Notes: generated by a model not told the origin, from the letters alone. 64,000 bases of DNA from UBA4744 sp963718995 (GCA_963718995.1 CAVRAP010000021.1:62001-126000), one strand, 5' to 3'. Counted from the first letter of the stretch, positions 16,511-24,521 are shown. Translations and numbers: made by a program.

Positions 16511-19500
16511 GCCTCCACCTCCTCATCCTCGAGATCTCCCTGCACGTTCCGTTCGATATCCGCCAGCTGTTCGTAGAGGCTCCAACGTTCATCGATGTCG
16601 TTCTGAGCCATCCGGAAAAGCCTCTCGGCTTCTTCGGGTTGCGACCTGGCCAGCATGGCGAACCGGGCTTCCTGCCAGGCGAACTCTTTGAAAGGAATCG
16701 ACGGCTTCTTGCTGTCGAGATGGAACGGGTGATGGTCCTCCAGGCGGGGATCGAACCGATACAGAGGCCAGTAGCCGCTGTCCACGGCCTCCTTCTGGTG
16801 GGACATGCCCTTCTCCATGTCGATGCCATGGGCAATGCACTGGCTGTAAGCAATGATCAGCGAAGGCCCCGGGAACGATTCGGCTTCTGAGAAGGCCTTG
16901 ACCACCTGAATGTTGTTGGCTCCCAGCGCCACCTGGGCTACATAAACGTTTCCGTACGCCATGGCTATCTGCCCCAGATCCTTCTTGGCGGTCTGCTTGC
17001 CGCCGGCGGCGAACTTAGCAACCGCACCCCGGGGGGTAGCCTTCGACGCCTGGCCGCCTGTATTCGAATAGACCTCGGTGTCCAGCACCAGGATGTTGAC
17101 GTTCCGGCCGCTGGCCAGCACATGGTCAAGACCGCCGAACCCGATGTCGTAGGCCCAGCCGTCCCCGCCGACGATCCACACGCTTTTCTCGACCAGCGCG
17201 TCTGCCACCACCAGCAAGTTGCGGGATTCGTCGCCGTCGACCTTCTCCAGCCGCTCCTTGAGCTGAACCACTCTGCCGCGCTGCGCAGCTATTCCGGCCT
17301 CATCGCGCTGATCGGCCGACAGCAAGCTCTCTGCCAGTCCCTCGCCGATGTGCCCGGCCAGACGTGTCACCAGGGATCGGGCTTGCGACCGTTCGGCGTC
17401 AACCGCCAGCCGCATTCCCAGTCCAAATTCGGCATTGTCTTCGAACAGGGAGTTGGCCCAGGCCGGACCGCGCCCATCCGAGTTGGTGGTGTACGGCGTG
17501 GTCGGCAGATTGCCTCCGTAGATCGACGAGCAACCTGTGGCGTTGGCAATGATCGTTCGGTCGCCGAACAGTTGTGTCATGAGCTTGATGTAGGGAGTTT
17601 CGCCGCAGCCTGCGCATGCTCCCGAGAACTCGAACAATGGTTCGAGCATCTGGGAACCCTTGACCGTGTTCGGGTTGATCTCGGTTCGATCCATCTCGGG
17701 AATCTCGAGGAAGAACTCGAAGTTCTGGCTCTCCTGGGCCACATGCTCGATCTGCGGTCGCATGTTGATCGACTTGTGCCGGACGATCTCTTTGCTCTTG
17801 GCCGGGCAGACGTCAACACACACACCGCATCCAGTGCAGTCTTCCGGGGCAACCTGGATCGTCATCTTCTTGCCGGGCAGGTCGCGACCGCGCCAATCCT
17901 TGGACGGGAATCGGGCCGGGGCAGTTTCCAGCGCCTCGGGGTCGTAGACCTTCATGCGGATCGCCGCATGGGGGCACACCATGGCGCACTTGGCGCAGTC
18001 GATGCAGATGGTGGGATCCCAGATAGGGATTTCCTCGGCGATGGAGCGCTTCTCCCAACGGGTGGTGCCGGTCGGGAACGTCCCGTCGACGGGCAAAGCG
18101 CTGACCGGGAGAAGATCTCCTTTGCCTTCCATCATCAGTCCGGTGACTCGCTGGACAAAGTCCGGGGCATAGTCGGGAATCAGCTTGTGGCCGTTGGTCT
18201 TCGCCGTGACCGCCGCCGGCACAGCGACCTTGTGCAGGGCCGCCAGGGCGCCGTCGACCGCTGCGTAGTTGCGTTGGAGAACGCTGTCGCCGAACTTGCC
18301 GTAACTCTTGGCGATGGCCTTCTTGATCTCCTCGATCGCCTCATCGCGGGGCAGAATCCCGGACAGGGCGAAGAAGCAGGTCTGCAAGACGGTGTTGATT
18401 CGTCCGGCCAGGCCGGCCTCGCCCGCCACCTTGCCTCCGTCGACAATGTAGAACTCGAGGCCTTTGTCGATGAGCTGCTGTTGAATGCCGGCGGGAAGGT
18501 GGTCCCAGACCTCATCCGGCCCGTAGTGACTGTTCAACAGGAACGTGGCTCCGGGTTCGGCTACGGCCAAAACATCCATCTTCTCCAGGAAGTTGAATTG
18601 ATGGCATGCAACGAAGTTGGCGCTCTTGATCTCGTACGTGGAGCGGATCGGTTCCTTGCTGAACCGGAGATGGGAGACGGTCGTTGCGCCCGACTTCTTC
18701 GAGTCGTAGACGAAGTGCCCCTGGGCGTAGAGCGGGGTGTTCTCCCCGATGATCTTGACCGAGTTCTTGTTGGCCCCGACCGTGCCGTCGGCTCCGAGGC
18801 CGAAGAACACTGCCCGGGTACCCTCTTCGGCTTCGGTCGAAAACTCATCGTCATAGGTCAAACTCGTGTGGGTCACGTCGTCGACGATGCCGATCGTGAA
18901 GTGATTCTTGGGTTCTGGCTTCTCCAATTCAGCGAAGATGCCGGCCACCATGGCCGGGGTGAATTCTTTCGAGGAGAGCGCATACCGGCCACCGATCACG
19001 GTGGGGAAGGAGTCCCAGGCGGTACGTCCGGCTGCCTGCTCTTCGGCGATCGTGGTGACCACATCTTGGTAGAGGGGTTCTCCAGGAGCGCCCGGTTCCT
19101 TCGTACGATCGAGCACCACAATCGACTTCGTGGTAGCCGGAAGAGCAGCGATGAACCCTGAGGTGGAGAAGGGCCGAAACAGCCGAACCTTGATTGCTCC
19201 CACTTTCTCGCCGCGCCGGTTGAGAGCCTCGACCGTCTCCTCGACGGCTCCCACCCCTGATCCCATCAAGACGATGACCCGCTCAGCGTCGGGGGCTCCG
19301 ACGTAGTCGAAGGGCTGATAGCTGCGCCCGGTCAGCTCGGCGAACGTGTCCATGGTCGCCTGGACGATGTCGGGCACTGCGTTGTAGTAGCTGTTGGCCG
19401 CTTCCCGCGCCTGAAAGAAGACGTCCGGGTTCTGGGCGGTGCCGCGAATGGCCGGTTGGTCGGGGCTGAGCCGGCGGGAGCGGAACTCCCGGACGCGTTC

Positions 19501-20091
19501 ATCGTTGATGAGCGCGCGGATCGTTTCATCGGAGAGCAGTTCGATTTTGTTGACTTCGTGCGACGTGCGGAACCCATCGAAGAAGTGCATGAAGGGAATG
19601 CGGGATTCCAGTGTGGCCGCATGGGCAATGAGCGCCAGGTCGTGAGCCTCCTGGACCGATGATGAGGCGAGCATCGCAAAGCCGGTGGAACGGGCGGCCA
19701 TCACATCGCTGTGGTCCCCGAAGATCGACAAAGCGTGGGTGGCAACCGTTCGGGCTGCAATGTGAATGACGGCCGGGAGCAATTCACCGGCGATCTTGAA
19801 CATATTGGGGATCATCAGGAGCAAACCCTGAGAGGCAGTGAAGGTGGTGGTGAGAGCCCCGGCCTGCAAAGAGCCGTGGACGGCTCCAGCTGCCCCGGCC
19901 TCGCTCTGCATCTCGATGACTGCGGGAACCTCTCCCCAGAGGTTCTTCCGGCCGGCGGCCGACCAGACGTCCGATAACTCGCCCATCGGTGAAGCGGGCG
20001 TGATCGGATAAATGGCGATGACGTCGTTGGTCTTGTGTGCCACGTAGGCGGCGGCTTCGTTGCCGTCGATTGTGGCTACCTTTTTTTCCAC
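16507..20091 (-). CDS. nifJ: Pyruvate:ferredoxin (flavodoxin) oxidoreductase
   Basis: A single-chain pyruvate:ferredoxin oxidoreductase of 1194 residues that oxidises pyruvate to acetyl-CoA and CO2 and reduces ferredoxin or flavodoxin. Domains in order: N-terminal thiamine-pyrophosphate pyrimidine domain (IYPITPASPMGE), domains II and III, a two-[4Fe-4S] ferredoxin domain (CIDCAKCAMVCPH near 694 and CTGCGVCVDVCP near 750), and a C-terminal thiamine-binding domain (CAGCGETPY near 823, GDGWAYDIGFGGLDH). The GTG at 20091 is chosen for its GAGGAGG site and because VEKKVATIDGNEAAAYVAH is the conserved N-terminus. It is first in a two-gene unit with the dehydrogenase-like gene. The upstream gap holds a DosR-box-like sequence. 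The enzyme is oxygen-sensitive in most hosts, so a low-oxygen role is likely. Confidence 0.95.
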   Translation of the reverse strand: MEKKVATIDGNEAAAYVAHKTNDVIAIYPITPASPMGELSDVWSAAGRKNLWGEVPAVIEMQSEAGAAGAVHGSLQAGALTTTFTASQGLLLMIPNMFKIAGELLPAVIHIAARTVATHALSIFGDHSDVMAARSTGFAMLASSSVQEAHDLALIAHAATLESRIPFMHFFDGFRTSHEVNKIELLSDETIRALINDERVREFRSRRLSPDQPAIRGTAQNPDVFFQAREAANSYYNAVPDIVQATMDTFAELTGRSYQPFDYVGAPDAERVIVLMGSGVGAVEETVEALNRRGEKVGAIKVRLFRPFSTSGFIAALPATTKSIVVLDRTKEPGAPGEPLYQDVVTTIAEEQAAGRTAWDSFPTVIGGRYALSSKEFTPAMVAGIFAELEKPEPKNHFTIGIVDDVTHTSLTYDDEFSTEAEEGTRAVFFGLGADGTVGANKNSVKIIGENTPLYAQGHFVYDSKKSGATTVSHLRFSKEPIRSTYEIKSANFVACHQFNFLEKMDVLAVAEPGATFLLNSHYGPDEVWDHLPAGIQQQLIDKGLEFYIVDGGKVAGEAGLAGRINTVLQTCFFALSGILPRDEAIEEIKKAIAKSYGKFGDSVLQRNYAAVDGALAALHKVAVPAAVTAKTNGHKLIPDYAPDFVQRVTGLMMEGKGDLLPVSALPVDGTFPTGTTRWEKRSIAEEIPIWDPTICIDCAKCAMVCPHAAIRMKVYDPEALETAPARFPSKDWRGRDLPGKKMTIQVAPEDCTGCGVCVDVCPAKSKEIVRHKSINMRPQIEHVAQESQNFEFFLEIPEMDRTEINPNTVKGSQMLEPLFEFSGACAGCGETPYIKLMTQLFGDRTIIANATGCSSIYGGNLPTTPYTTNSDGRGPAWANSLFEDNAEFGLGMRLAVDAERSQARSLVTRLAGHIGEGLAESLLSADQRDEAGIAAQRGRVVQLKERLEKVDGDESRNLLVVADALVEKSVWIVGGDGWAYDIGFGGLDHVLASGRNVNILVLDTEVYSNTGGQASKATPRGAVAKFAAGGKQTAKKDLGQIAMAYGNVYVAQVALGANNIQVVKAFSEAESFPGPSLIIAYSQCIAHGIDMEKGMSHQKEAVDSGYWPLYRFDPRLEDHHPFHLDSKKPSIPFKEFAWQEARFAMLARSQPEEAERLFRMAQNDIDERWSLYEQLADIERNVQGDLEDEEVEA

Positions 20092-20150
20092 GGTTGTGCC
20101 TCCTCGAGGGTCGGGCCGGACACCATGGTGGCGCGGCCCACGGGACAAGG

Positions 20151-20170
20151 TTAGGGCAGGAAGTCCCCAC
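20151..20170 (-). promoter_or_regulatory. DosR-box-like sequence upstream of nifJ
   Basis: Read on the minus strand this 20-mer contains GGGGACTTCCTGCCC. It matches the mycobacterial DosR consensus TTSGGGACTWWAGTCCCSAA at 14 of 20 positions by my count, with the same 5-4-5 spacing of half sites. It sits about 60-80 bases upstream of the nifJ start. A DevR-like regulator is encoded 10 kb away. GC-rich DNA gives chance matches, so confidence is modest. Confidence 0.3.
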
Positions 20171-20198
20171 CCCAATCGCGTTCGTCCCCTATGGCGCG

Positions 20199-20231
20199 AT
20201 CAACCCGCCTGGCGAGGCCCGGCGGGTTGAT
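20199..20231 (-). terminator. Terminator after sulfur operon
   Basis: A perfect 11-bp stem (ATCAACCCGCC with its complement) and an 11-nt loop, 10 bases after the stop of the DsrE2-like gene. There is no T-run. It separates the sulfur-transfer operon from nifJ, which therefore needs its own promoter. Confidence 0.65.
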
Positions 20232-20240
20232 GACACGCTC

Positions 20241-20759
20241 CTAGATGAAAATGATCTGGCCGCCCTCAGAGAGTTCCATGAAGTCGTTGGCGCTGATGAT
20301 GTCTTCGACACCATCCCACAGGTCATCTTTGGTCAGCCCCATGGTGTTTTCCATCATGTCGAACGTCAACCGGCAAGCCCAGAACTTGGCGCCGGAGTCG
20401 TGGACCATCTGCATGAACTCGCGGTGCGGGGGCACCTGGAGCTTCTCCATCTCTTTGTTCATCATGCTGGACGCGAAGGCCGTCATGCCGGGCAATCCGG
20501 CCAACATGTTGGACATGCCGATCTCGGTGCCGGGAACCTTCATCGACGGGTTGGCGACCGGCGAGATCTTCAGTTTGTCCATCCGCTTGTCGATGATGGC
20601 GTCGAATCCCCAGAACGTGAAGAACACGTGGAGTTCGATTCCTTCGCTCGTTGCGGCATTTCCGAGCACCATGGCGGCGGTAGCCCATTCCATGGTTCCC
20701 TTGGAGACAATGATGCAGAGCTTGCGGTCGGTTGCTTCGTCTTCAAACTTCGGAGGCAA
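20241..20759 (-). CDS. DsrE2-like sulfur carrier protein
   Basis: A 172-residue DsrE/DsrF/DrsH-family protein. It resembles the DsrE2 group, in which a conserved Cys carries persulfide sulfur between partner proteins; here the candidate is Cys129 in FWACRLTFDMM. A second Cys is at position 15. The central GMSNMLAGLPGMTAF stretch is hydrophobic and could touch the membrane, as proposed for DsrE2. It is the last gene of the sulfur operon, 36 bases after the TusE-like gene, and is followed by a terminator. Together with TusE it would pass sulfur from the SQR-like enzyme to an acceptor that is not encoded here. Confidence 0.85.
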   Translation of the reverse strand: MPPKFEDEATDRKLCIIVSKGTMEWATAAMVLGNAATSEGIELHVFFTFWGFDAIIDKRMDKLKISPVANPSMKVPGTEIGMSNMLAGLPGMTAFASSMMNKEMEKLQVPPHREFMQMVHDSGAKFWACRLTFDMMENTMGLTKDDLWDGVEDIISANDFMELSEGGQIIFI

Positions 20760-20795
20760 ATGATGCTCCTTTCTTAGGGCAGAGCGGAGCCCTGC

Positions 20796-21113
20796 TTACA
20801 CGCATCCAACGGGCTTCTGCAGCCCGGAAACGTACGACATTTTCTTGGCGGGCTTCTTCGGAAAGAGCTGGTAGAGGTCCTTGGTCGGGACATTCGCCAT
20901 GGTCGAGACCCGCCGCAGGGTGGCCGTCTGTCCTTCCTTGGCGAAGTCTTCGCGCAAGAAGCGGATGACCTTCCAGTGACCTTCGGTCAACTCGTCGATA
21001 CCGATCTCCTTGGCGAGGGCCGGAGCCAGTTCTTCGTTCCATTCGCCCGGGTCCGTCATGAACCCTTCGTCGTCCACGTGGACTTCTACTCCACCTATCA
21101 ACTCCGTAGCCAT
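20796..21113 (-). CDS. TusE/DsrC-family sulfur relay protein
   Basis: A 105-residue TusE/DsrC/DsvC-family protein ending GLQKPVGCV. The penultimate Cys104 is the conserved sulfur-carrying residue (Cys-A). The second Cys of true DsrC, eleven residues earlier, is Ser here, so the protein cannot form the DsrC intramolecular disulfide and cannot serve dissimilatory sulfite reductase in the known way. It should act as a single-thiol carrier, like TusE. No dsrAB or tusBCD genes lie in the window. Neighbours on both sides are sulfur genes of one operon. Confidence 0.88.
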   Translation of the reverse strand: MATELIGGVEVHVDDEGFMTDPGEWNEELAPALAKEIGIDELTEGHWKVIRFLREDFAKEGQTATLRRVSTMANVPTKDLYQLFPKKPAKKMSYVSGLQKPVGCV

Positions 21114-21138
21114 CGTGGCTTTCTCCTTTCGGTGTTGT

Positions 21139-21846
21139 CTAGCTTTCTTGATTGGTTTCGGTCGGCGCTTCGCCCGAGAGCGAGCGCAGCGTCAACAGTG
21201 CCTTGGCCATGCCGCGCTTGACGGCCGGGTCGCGCATTTGGCGAACCAGCGCAAACAGCGAGACATCTTCGGGGGGTTCTTGCTCCCGAACCGTCAACGC
21301 AGTTCTCCGCACGAGTCCCATGAGTTCCGGTTGGGTCATTTCTTTGACCGTCTGCAAGATGAGCCCGATGTTCTCGCCGAGGGACCGTACGTCCTCTTTG
21401 GTGAATGACTCTACGATCTCGTCGAAGATACCGAACGCCTCCTGGACGAATTCGAAATAGCCCTTGCGGTCGAACTCTTCGAGCTTCTCCATGAGCGAGA
21501 ACACTGCACTGCGTCCGATCGGCGTGGCGTCGCGAACGAGTTCCATGACGCTCTCGAGTTGGTCGAGCATCATCTCGAGGTTTCTGGTGTTCCGCAACAT
21601 CCGTTTGGCCAGATGGCCGAGATCGTCGAGGTTGACGTACGCTTCGACCTCGTCCAGTTGCTTGACCACCATCTCGAATGCCTGGTTGGTGACCGGCCGC
21701 ACATCTTCGAGCAGTTCGACCCAGGCGGCACGGCGCTGTTTTTGAACGACGGCCTCATTGCTGAGGGTCTCGATCTGAGCGGTCAGCGCATCGAGTTTCC
21801 TGTTGATGTCCTCGAGAGAGGCAGGAGCCAGAGTGTCGGTACTCAT
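21139..21846 (-). CDS. DUF1641 protein, SQR partner
   Basis: A 235-residue mostly helical protein with the DUF1641 signature region (GHLAKRMLRNTRNLEMML, then ELMGLVRRTALTVRE). Proteins of this family are commonly encoded next to sulfide:quinone reductase-like flavoproteins, and its start ATG overlaps the stop of the SQR-like gene by 4 bases. The MSTDTLAP start at 21846 is preferred to one five codons upstream inside that gene. The biochemical role is not known; a membrane or scaffold role for the flavoprotein is a guess. Predicted amphipathic helices and no signal peptide place it in the cytoplasm or at the inner membrane face. Confidence 0.82.
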   Translation of the reverse strand: MSTDTLAPASLEDINRKLDALTAQIETLSNEAVVQKQRRAAWVELLEDVRPVTNQAFEMVVKQLDEVEAYVNLDDLGHLAKRMLRNTRNLEMMLDQLESVMELVRDATPIGRSAVFSLMEKLEEFDRKGYFEFVQEAFGIFDEIVESFTKEDVRSLGENIGLILQTVKEMTQPELMGLVRRTALTVREQEPPEDVSLFALVRQMRDPAVKRGMAKALLTLRSLSGEAPTETNQES

Positions 21847-23087
21847 CGTCCGGCGCTCCACTTGCCGGCCATGGACATCAAGGCCGGTACCGGCATCTCC
21901 TTGCCCTTGAGCAGAATGTTCCAGTACATCCAGCGGAACATCAGCTTGCCCCAGTGGTTCAGTTCCGTTTCCTCGAGTAGCGAGAAGGGGCCGATGCCCG
22001 GCAGCGGGTACTTGCCGGGTAGGGGTTCGGTGTCGTAGTTGAAGTCGATCAGCAGACCCTTACCGTGTCCCGATTCGATGTAGCAGTTGGCGTGCCCGTC
22101 GAACTGCTCCAGCATCTCGAGCCCATCGATGTAGCGGAGGAAGTTCTCCGTCCACAATTCGACGGCGAAGTGAGCCACGGAGCCTGCCTTCGAGGTCGGC
22201 AGGGCGGCGGCATCACCGAGAGCGAAGATGTTGTCATGCTGTTTCGACAAGAAGTTGTGCTTGTCGACCGGGACGTGACGCAATTCATCACCGAGACCAG
22301 AGCGACCGATCACCTCGGCACCCATGTTGAGCGGCACCGTGACCAGAAGGTCGTAGTCGACCACGTCCTCTGAGTAGGCGATCACCTTGTTGGCGTCCAG
22401 GTCGACTTGTTCGACGTTGAAGTCGGGCACCAGGTTGATCTTCTTCTCTTCCAGCATCCCACCCAGAGCCTTCGACGCCACCGGCTTGGTGAAAGCGCCT
22501 GGCAGGGGAGTCACGTATGTCAACTCGGTCACATCGCGCAGTCCCTGTTCCTGGAGCCACCAATCGGCCAGAAAAATGAACTCAAGCGGAGCAACCGGGC
22601 ATTTGAAAGGCATCTCGGTGATGTGCATCACGAGTTTTCCGCCCTTGAAGGTCCGCAGTTGCTTCTCCAACTTCATGGCACCTTCGAGGGTGTAGAAGGT
22701 GTGCACGTTGTCGGGACCCTCGTCACCGAGCGCTTCGAGACCGGGGGTCTCTTCCGGGGCGATGTGGGTTCCGGTGGCGATCACCAGGAAGTCGTAATCG
22801 AGCCAGCGGTCGCCATCGATCTTCACCCGGTTGTTGTCGGCTTCGATCTCCTCGATCTCGGCCTGGATCATCTCAACCCCTGGTGGGATGAAATCCCGCT
22901 TTGGTTTGACGACGTCGTGACGGCCGTACATCCCGAAGGGGATGAAGAGGAACCCGGGCTGGTAGTAGTGCGTCGGGTTCTGGTCGACGACGGTGATCTT
23001 CCACTCGTCGGCGTCAAGCCGGTGTCGGAGTTTGTTGACCACCATGGTGCCGGCGGTTCCGGCACCCAGGACCAGCAGTTTCTTCAT
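21843..23087 (-). CDS. Sulfide:quinone reductase-like flavoprotein 1
   Basis: A 414-residue FAD-dependent oxidoreductase of the SQR group, predicted to oxidise sulfide or a persulfide at the membrane and pass electrons to menaquinone. The FAD motif is VLGAGTAGTMVV at the N-terminus; a second nucleotide-binding region follows ATGTHIAPEE. Two Cys residues fall where SQR has its redox pair: Cys163 in MPFKCPVAP and Cys335 in GHANCYIESG. The C-terminal 60 residues are hydrophobic and basic (KLMFRWMYWNILLKGKEM), which suits membrane attachment. It follows the PocR regulator by 15 bases and overlaps DUF1641. Sulfide as substrate is inferred; some relatives act on other low-redox donors. Confidence 0.88.
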   Translation of the reverse strand: MKKLLVLGAGTAGTMVVNKLRHRLDADEWKITVVDQNPTHYYQPGFLFIPFGMYGRHDVVKPKRDFIPPGVEMIQAEIEEIEADNNRVKIDGDRWLDYDFLVIATGTHIAPEETPGLEALGDEGPDNVHTFYTLEGAMKLEKQLRTFKGGKLVMHITEMPFKCPVAPLEFIFLADWWLQEQGLRDVTELTYVTPLPGAFTKPVASKALGGMLEEKKINLVPDFNVEQVDLDANKVIAYSEDVVDYDLLVTVPLNMGAEVIGRSGLGDELRHVPVDKHNFLSKQHDNIFALGDAAALPTSKAGSVAHFAVELWTENFLRYIDGLEMLEQFDGHANCYIESGHGKGLLIDFNYDTEPLPGKYPLPGIGPFSLLEETELNHWGKLMFRWMYWNILLKGKEMPVPALMSMAGKWSAGR

Positions 23088-23102
23088 GTTGTTGAACTCC
23101 TT

Positions 23103-23873
23103 CTAGCTGGAGGAAGCCCCGGCGAGCGCGGCGATAGCGTCGAGCTTGCTGAGGAGTTGTTTGCGTTCGTTGGTTACTTCCGAGAGGAACCTGGCGAGTC
23201 GGGGGAGAAGGGTCAAGACCCGCTGCCGCCCGTCGTCATCGAGGTCAAAAACGTCGTGGAGGTGATCGTGAATGAGGTCGACGCCAATTCCAAATTCAGC
23301 GGCGATCTGCTCAACCTCTGCTTTGGTCGGCGGCCAGTTCGCCGGGGCTATGCCGCCGACGAGGATGATGCCGCGGAGCTCGGCGCCGACTCGCAGGTAG
23401 GAGCGAGCACACAGCAATCCCAGGTGGCTGGGGGCAAATCGAGGAGCCATGTCGAGGTCGTGAGCCAGCTCTCGCCAGCCTTCGACGCATTGCGCAACGG
23501 CCCCGGGTTGCTCGTTGATCAATGTGAAGAGACCGCACTGATTGGACGGTGGGGCGAGGGGCTCGCCGTCCATATCGGTCACGACCACCATGACTCCGAG
23601 CATCTCGCCGAACAGATCGCCGATCGACGTGATGTATTCGGCCGGGAGGAGGCCGTTCAGGGAGGCTCCATTCGCAGCGAGATCCGGAGCAGGTTGCTTG
23701 GCAACGGGGCGCATGTTGCGGTCCTCGAGCCAGCGGTTGATCCGGTCGGCAGGGAATCGCCATTGCCGACCGACCTTCATGGCGGGTAGCTGGCCGGCTT
23801 CGGCCATGCGGTAGATGGTTGACCGGTCGACGTGGAGTAGCTGCTGGAGATCTTTGGTGGTGAGCATGCTCAT
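23103..23873 (-). CDS. HTH-PocR domain transcription regulator
   Basis: A 256-residue regulator with an excisionase/MerR-type helix-turn-helix at residues 1-55 (LLHVDRSTIYRMAEAG, KVGRQWRFP) and a PocR sensory domain at about 80-200. Three Cys residues in the sensor (NQCGLFTL, AVAQCVEGW, GLLCARSY) could bind a metal or a thiol ligand. It is the first gene of the sulfur operon, so it probably controls its own transcription and that of the genes behind it. Two tandem palindromes lie just upstream of its start. The combination of this DNA-binding domain with PocR is unusual, as PocR domains are better known on AraC-type regulators and histidine kinases. The ligand is unknown. Confidence 0.85.
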   Translation of the reverse strand: MSMLTTKDLQQLLHVDRSTIYRMAEAGQLPAMKVGRQWRFPADRINRWLEDRNMRPVAKQPAPDLAANGASLNGLLPAEYITSIGDLFGEMLGVMVVVTDMDGEPLAPPSNQCGLFTLINEQPGAVAQCVEGWRELAHDLDMAPRFAPSHLGLLCARSYLRVGAELRGIILVGGIAPANWPPTKAEVEQIAAEFGIGVDLIHDHLHDVFDLDDDGRQRVLTLLPRLARFLSEVTNERKQLLSKLDAIAALAGASSS

Positions 23874-23890
23874 GGGTGGGCCTATTGGGG

Positions 23891-23923
23891 CTGCAACAAA
23901 TGCAGACTGTGCATGTCCTGCAC
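23891..23923. promoter_or_regulatory. Tandem palindromes, candidate operator
   Basis: CTGCA-N5-TGCAG (23891-23905) and GTGCA-N5-TGCAC (23909-23923) are two perfect 5+5 inverted repeats with the same spacer and centres 18 bp apart. They lie 18-50 bases upstream of the PocR regulator start. This is a good arrangement for cooperative binding by two dimers, most simply the regulator itself. Confidence 0.55.
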
Positions 23924-23948
23924 GTTAGATAGCTCTCTGCAGCTACGT

Positions 23949-23968
23949 ATGGGGCCATAAGACCCTAT
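23949..23968 (-). promoter_or_regulatory. DosR-box-like sequence upstream of sulfur operon
   Basis: On the minus strand it reads with core GGGTC-TTAT-GGCCC, the same 5-4-5 geometry as a DosR box, and matches the consensus at 14 of 20 positions by my count. It lies about 75-95 bases upstream of the PocR regulator gene. It could equally be an unrelated imperfect palindrome. Confidence 0.25.
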
Positions 23969-24023
23969 TGGGTGGGACCAAGGGCCGGGCGAAAGACGGG
24001 TGGATGGATGCTTGCTGGTGGAG

Positions 24024-24449
24024 CTAACCGCTTCTGTACTTCGAGTCCGGGGGGAGGGGCAGTTCCTCATACAGTTCGATACGGTTCCCGTCGAGATCGT
24101 GGATCCAGCCGTGCTTGCCGCCTTCCCAGGCGATCCGCTTCGCTTCCACGTGAACACCTGCGATGGTGAGGCGGTTGAGCGTGTCTTCGAGATCGGCCAC
24201 TCGCAGATTTATCGTCAGGCCCCGCTGTTCTGCCGGAGCCAGAGCGGTGCCGGTCTGGTTGATGGCAAATACGGGGTTCTCCCGGATCTCCTTGGTCAGA
24301 ACGTCGCGGGTTCGGTAGACGAAAAAGAAGGAGCCACCGTTCGGGTGTTCGTCAAAATCGATATCGAGGTGACGCCGGTACCACTCAACCAGCGCCGGAG
24401 CGTCGTTGCTCTCGAGGAAAACTCCACCAATTCCTTCTACGGTGCCCAT
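24024..24449 (-). CDS. VOC (glyoxalase/bleomycin resistance) protein
   Basis: A 141-residue protein with two beta-alpha-beta-beta-beta modules of the vicinal oxygen chelate superfamily. Visible features are GGVFLESNDAPALVEWYRRHLDI at the start, a central NLRVADLEDTLNRL and the end HDLDGNRIELYEE, whose Glu is a usual metal ligand. The start MGTVEG at 24449 has a GAGG site 8 bases upstream; a start six codons earlier is possible. It follows the second SQR-like gene on the same strand, but a long inverted repeat stands between them. Substrate unknown. The 150-bp gap toward the PocR gene is described by its palindromes. Confidence 0.8.
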   Translation of the reverse strand: MGTVEGIGGVFLESNDAPALVEWYRRHLDIDFDEHPNGGSFFFVYRTRDVLTKEIRENPVFAINQTGTALAPAEQRGLTINLRVADLEDTLNRLTIAGVHVEAKRIAWEGGKHGWIHDLDGNRIELYEELPLPPDSKYRSG

Positions 24450-24467
24450 ATCCCCTGCCTCTTGCAT

Positions 24468-24516
24468 GTTTTGGCGCCTAACGTGCTCGAATATCGTGCA
24501 GGTTGAGCGCCAAAAC
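24468..24516. other. 10-bp inverted repeat with long spacer
   Basis: GTTTTGGCGC (24468-24477) and GCGCCAAAAC (24507-24516) are perfect complements separated by 29 nt. The element lies between the stop of SQR-like gene 2 and the start of the VOC gene, both on the minus strand. It could be a terminator with a large loop or an operator for the VOC gene. Confidence 0.5.
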
Positions 24517-24521
24517 CGATC

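Noticed and set aside
17122..19161. Long 679-codon open frame on the + strand within nifJ
   Set aside because: It is antisense to a clear PFOR gene, has no family features, and arises from the codon bias of high-GC DNA.
20796..21113. Evidence for dissimilatory sulfite reduction (DsrC)
   Set aside because: The second DsrC Cys is missing and no dsrAB genes are present.
22407..23789. 460-codon open frame crossing the SQR and PocR genes on the + strand
   Set aside because: It spans two real genes in antisense and has no recognisable domain.
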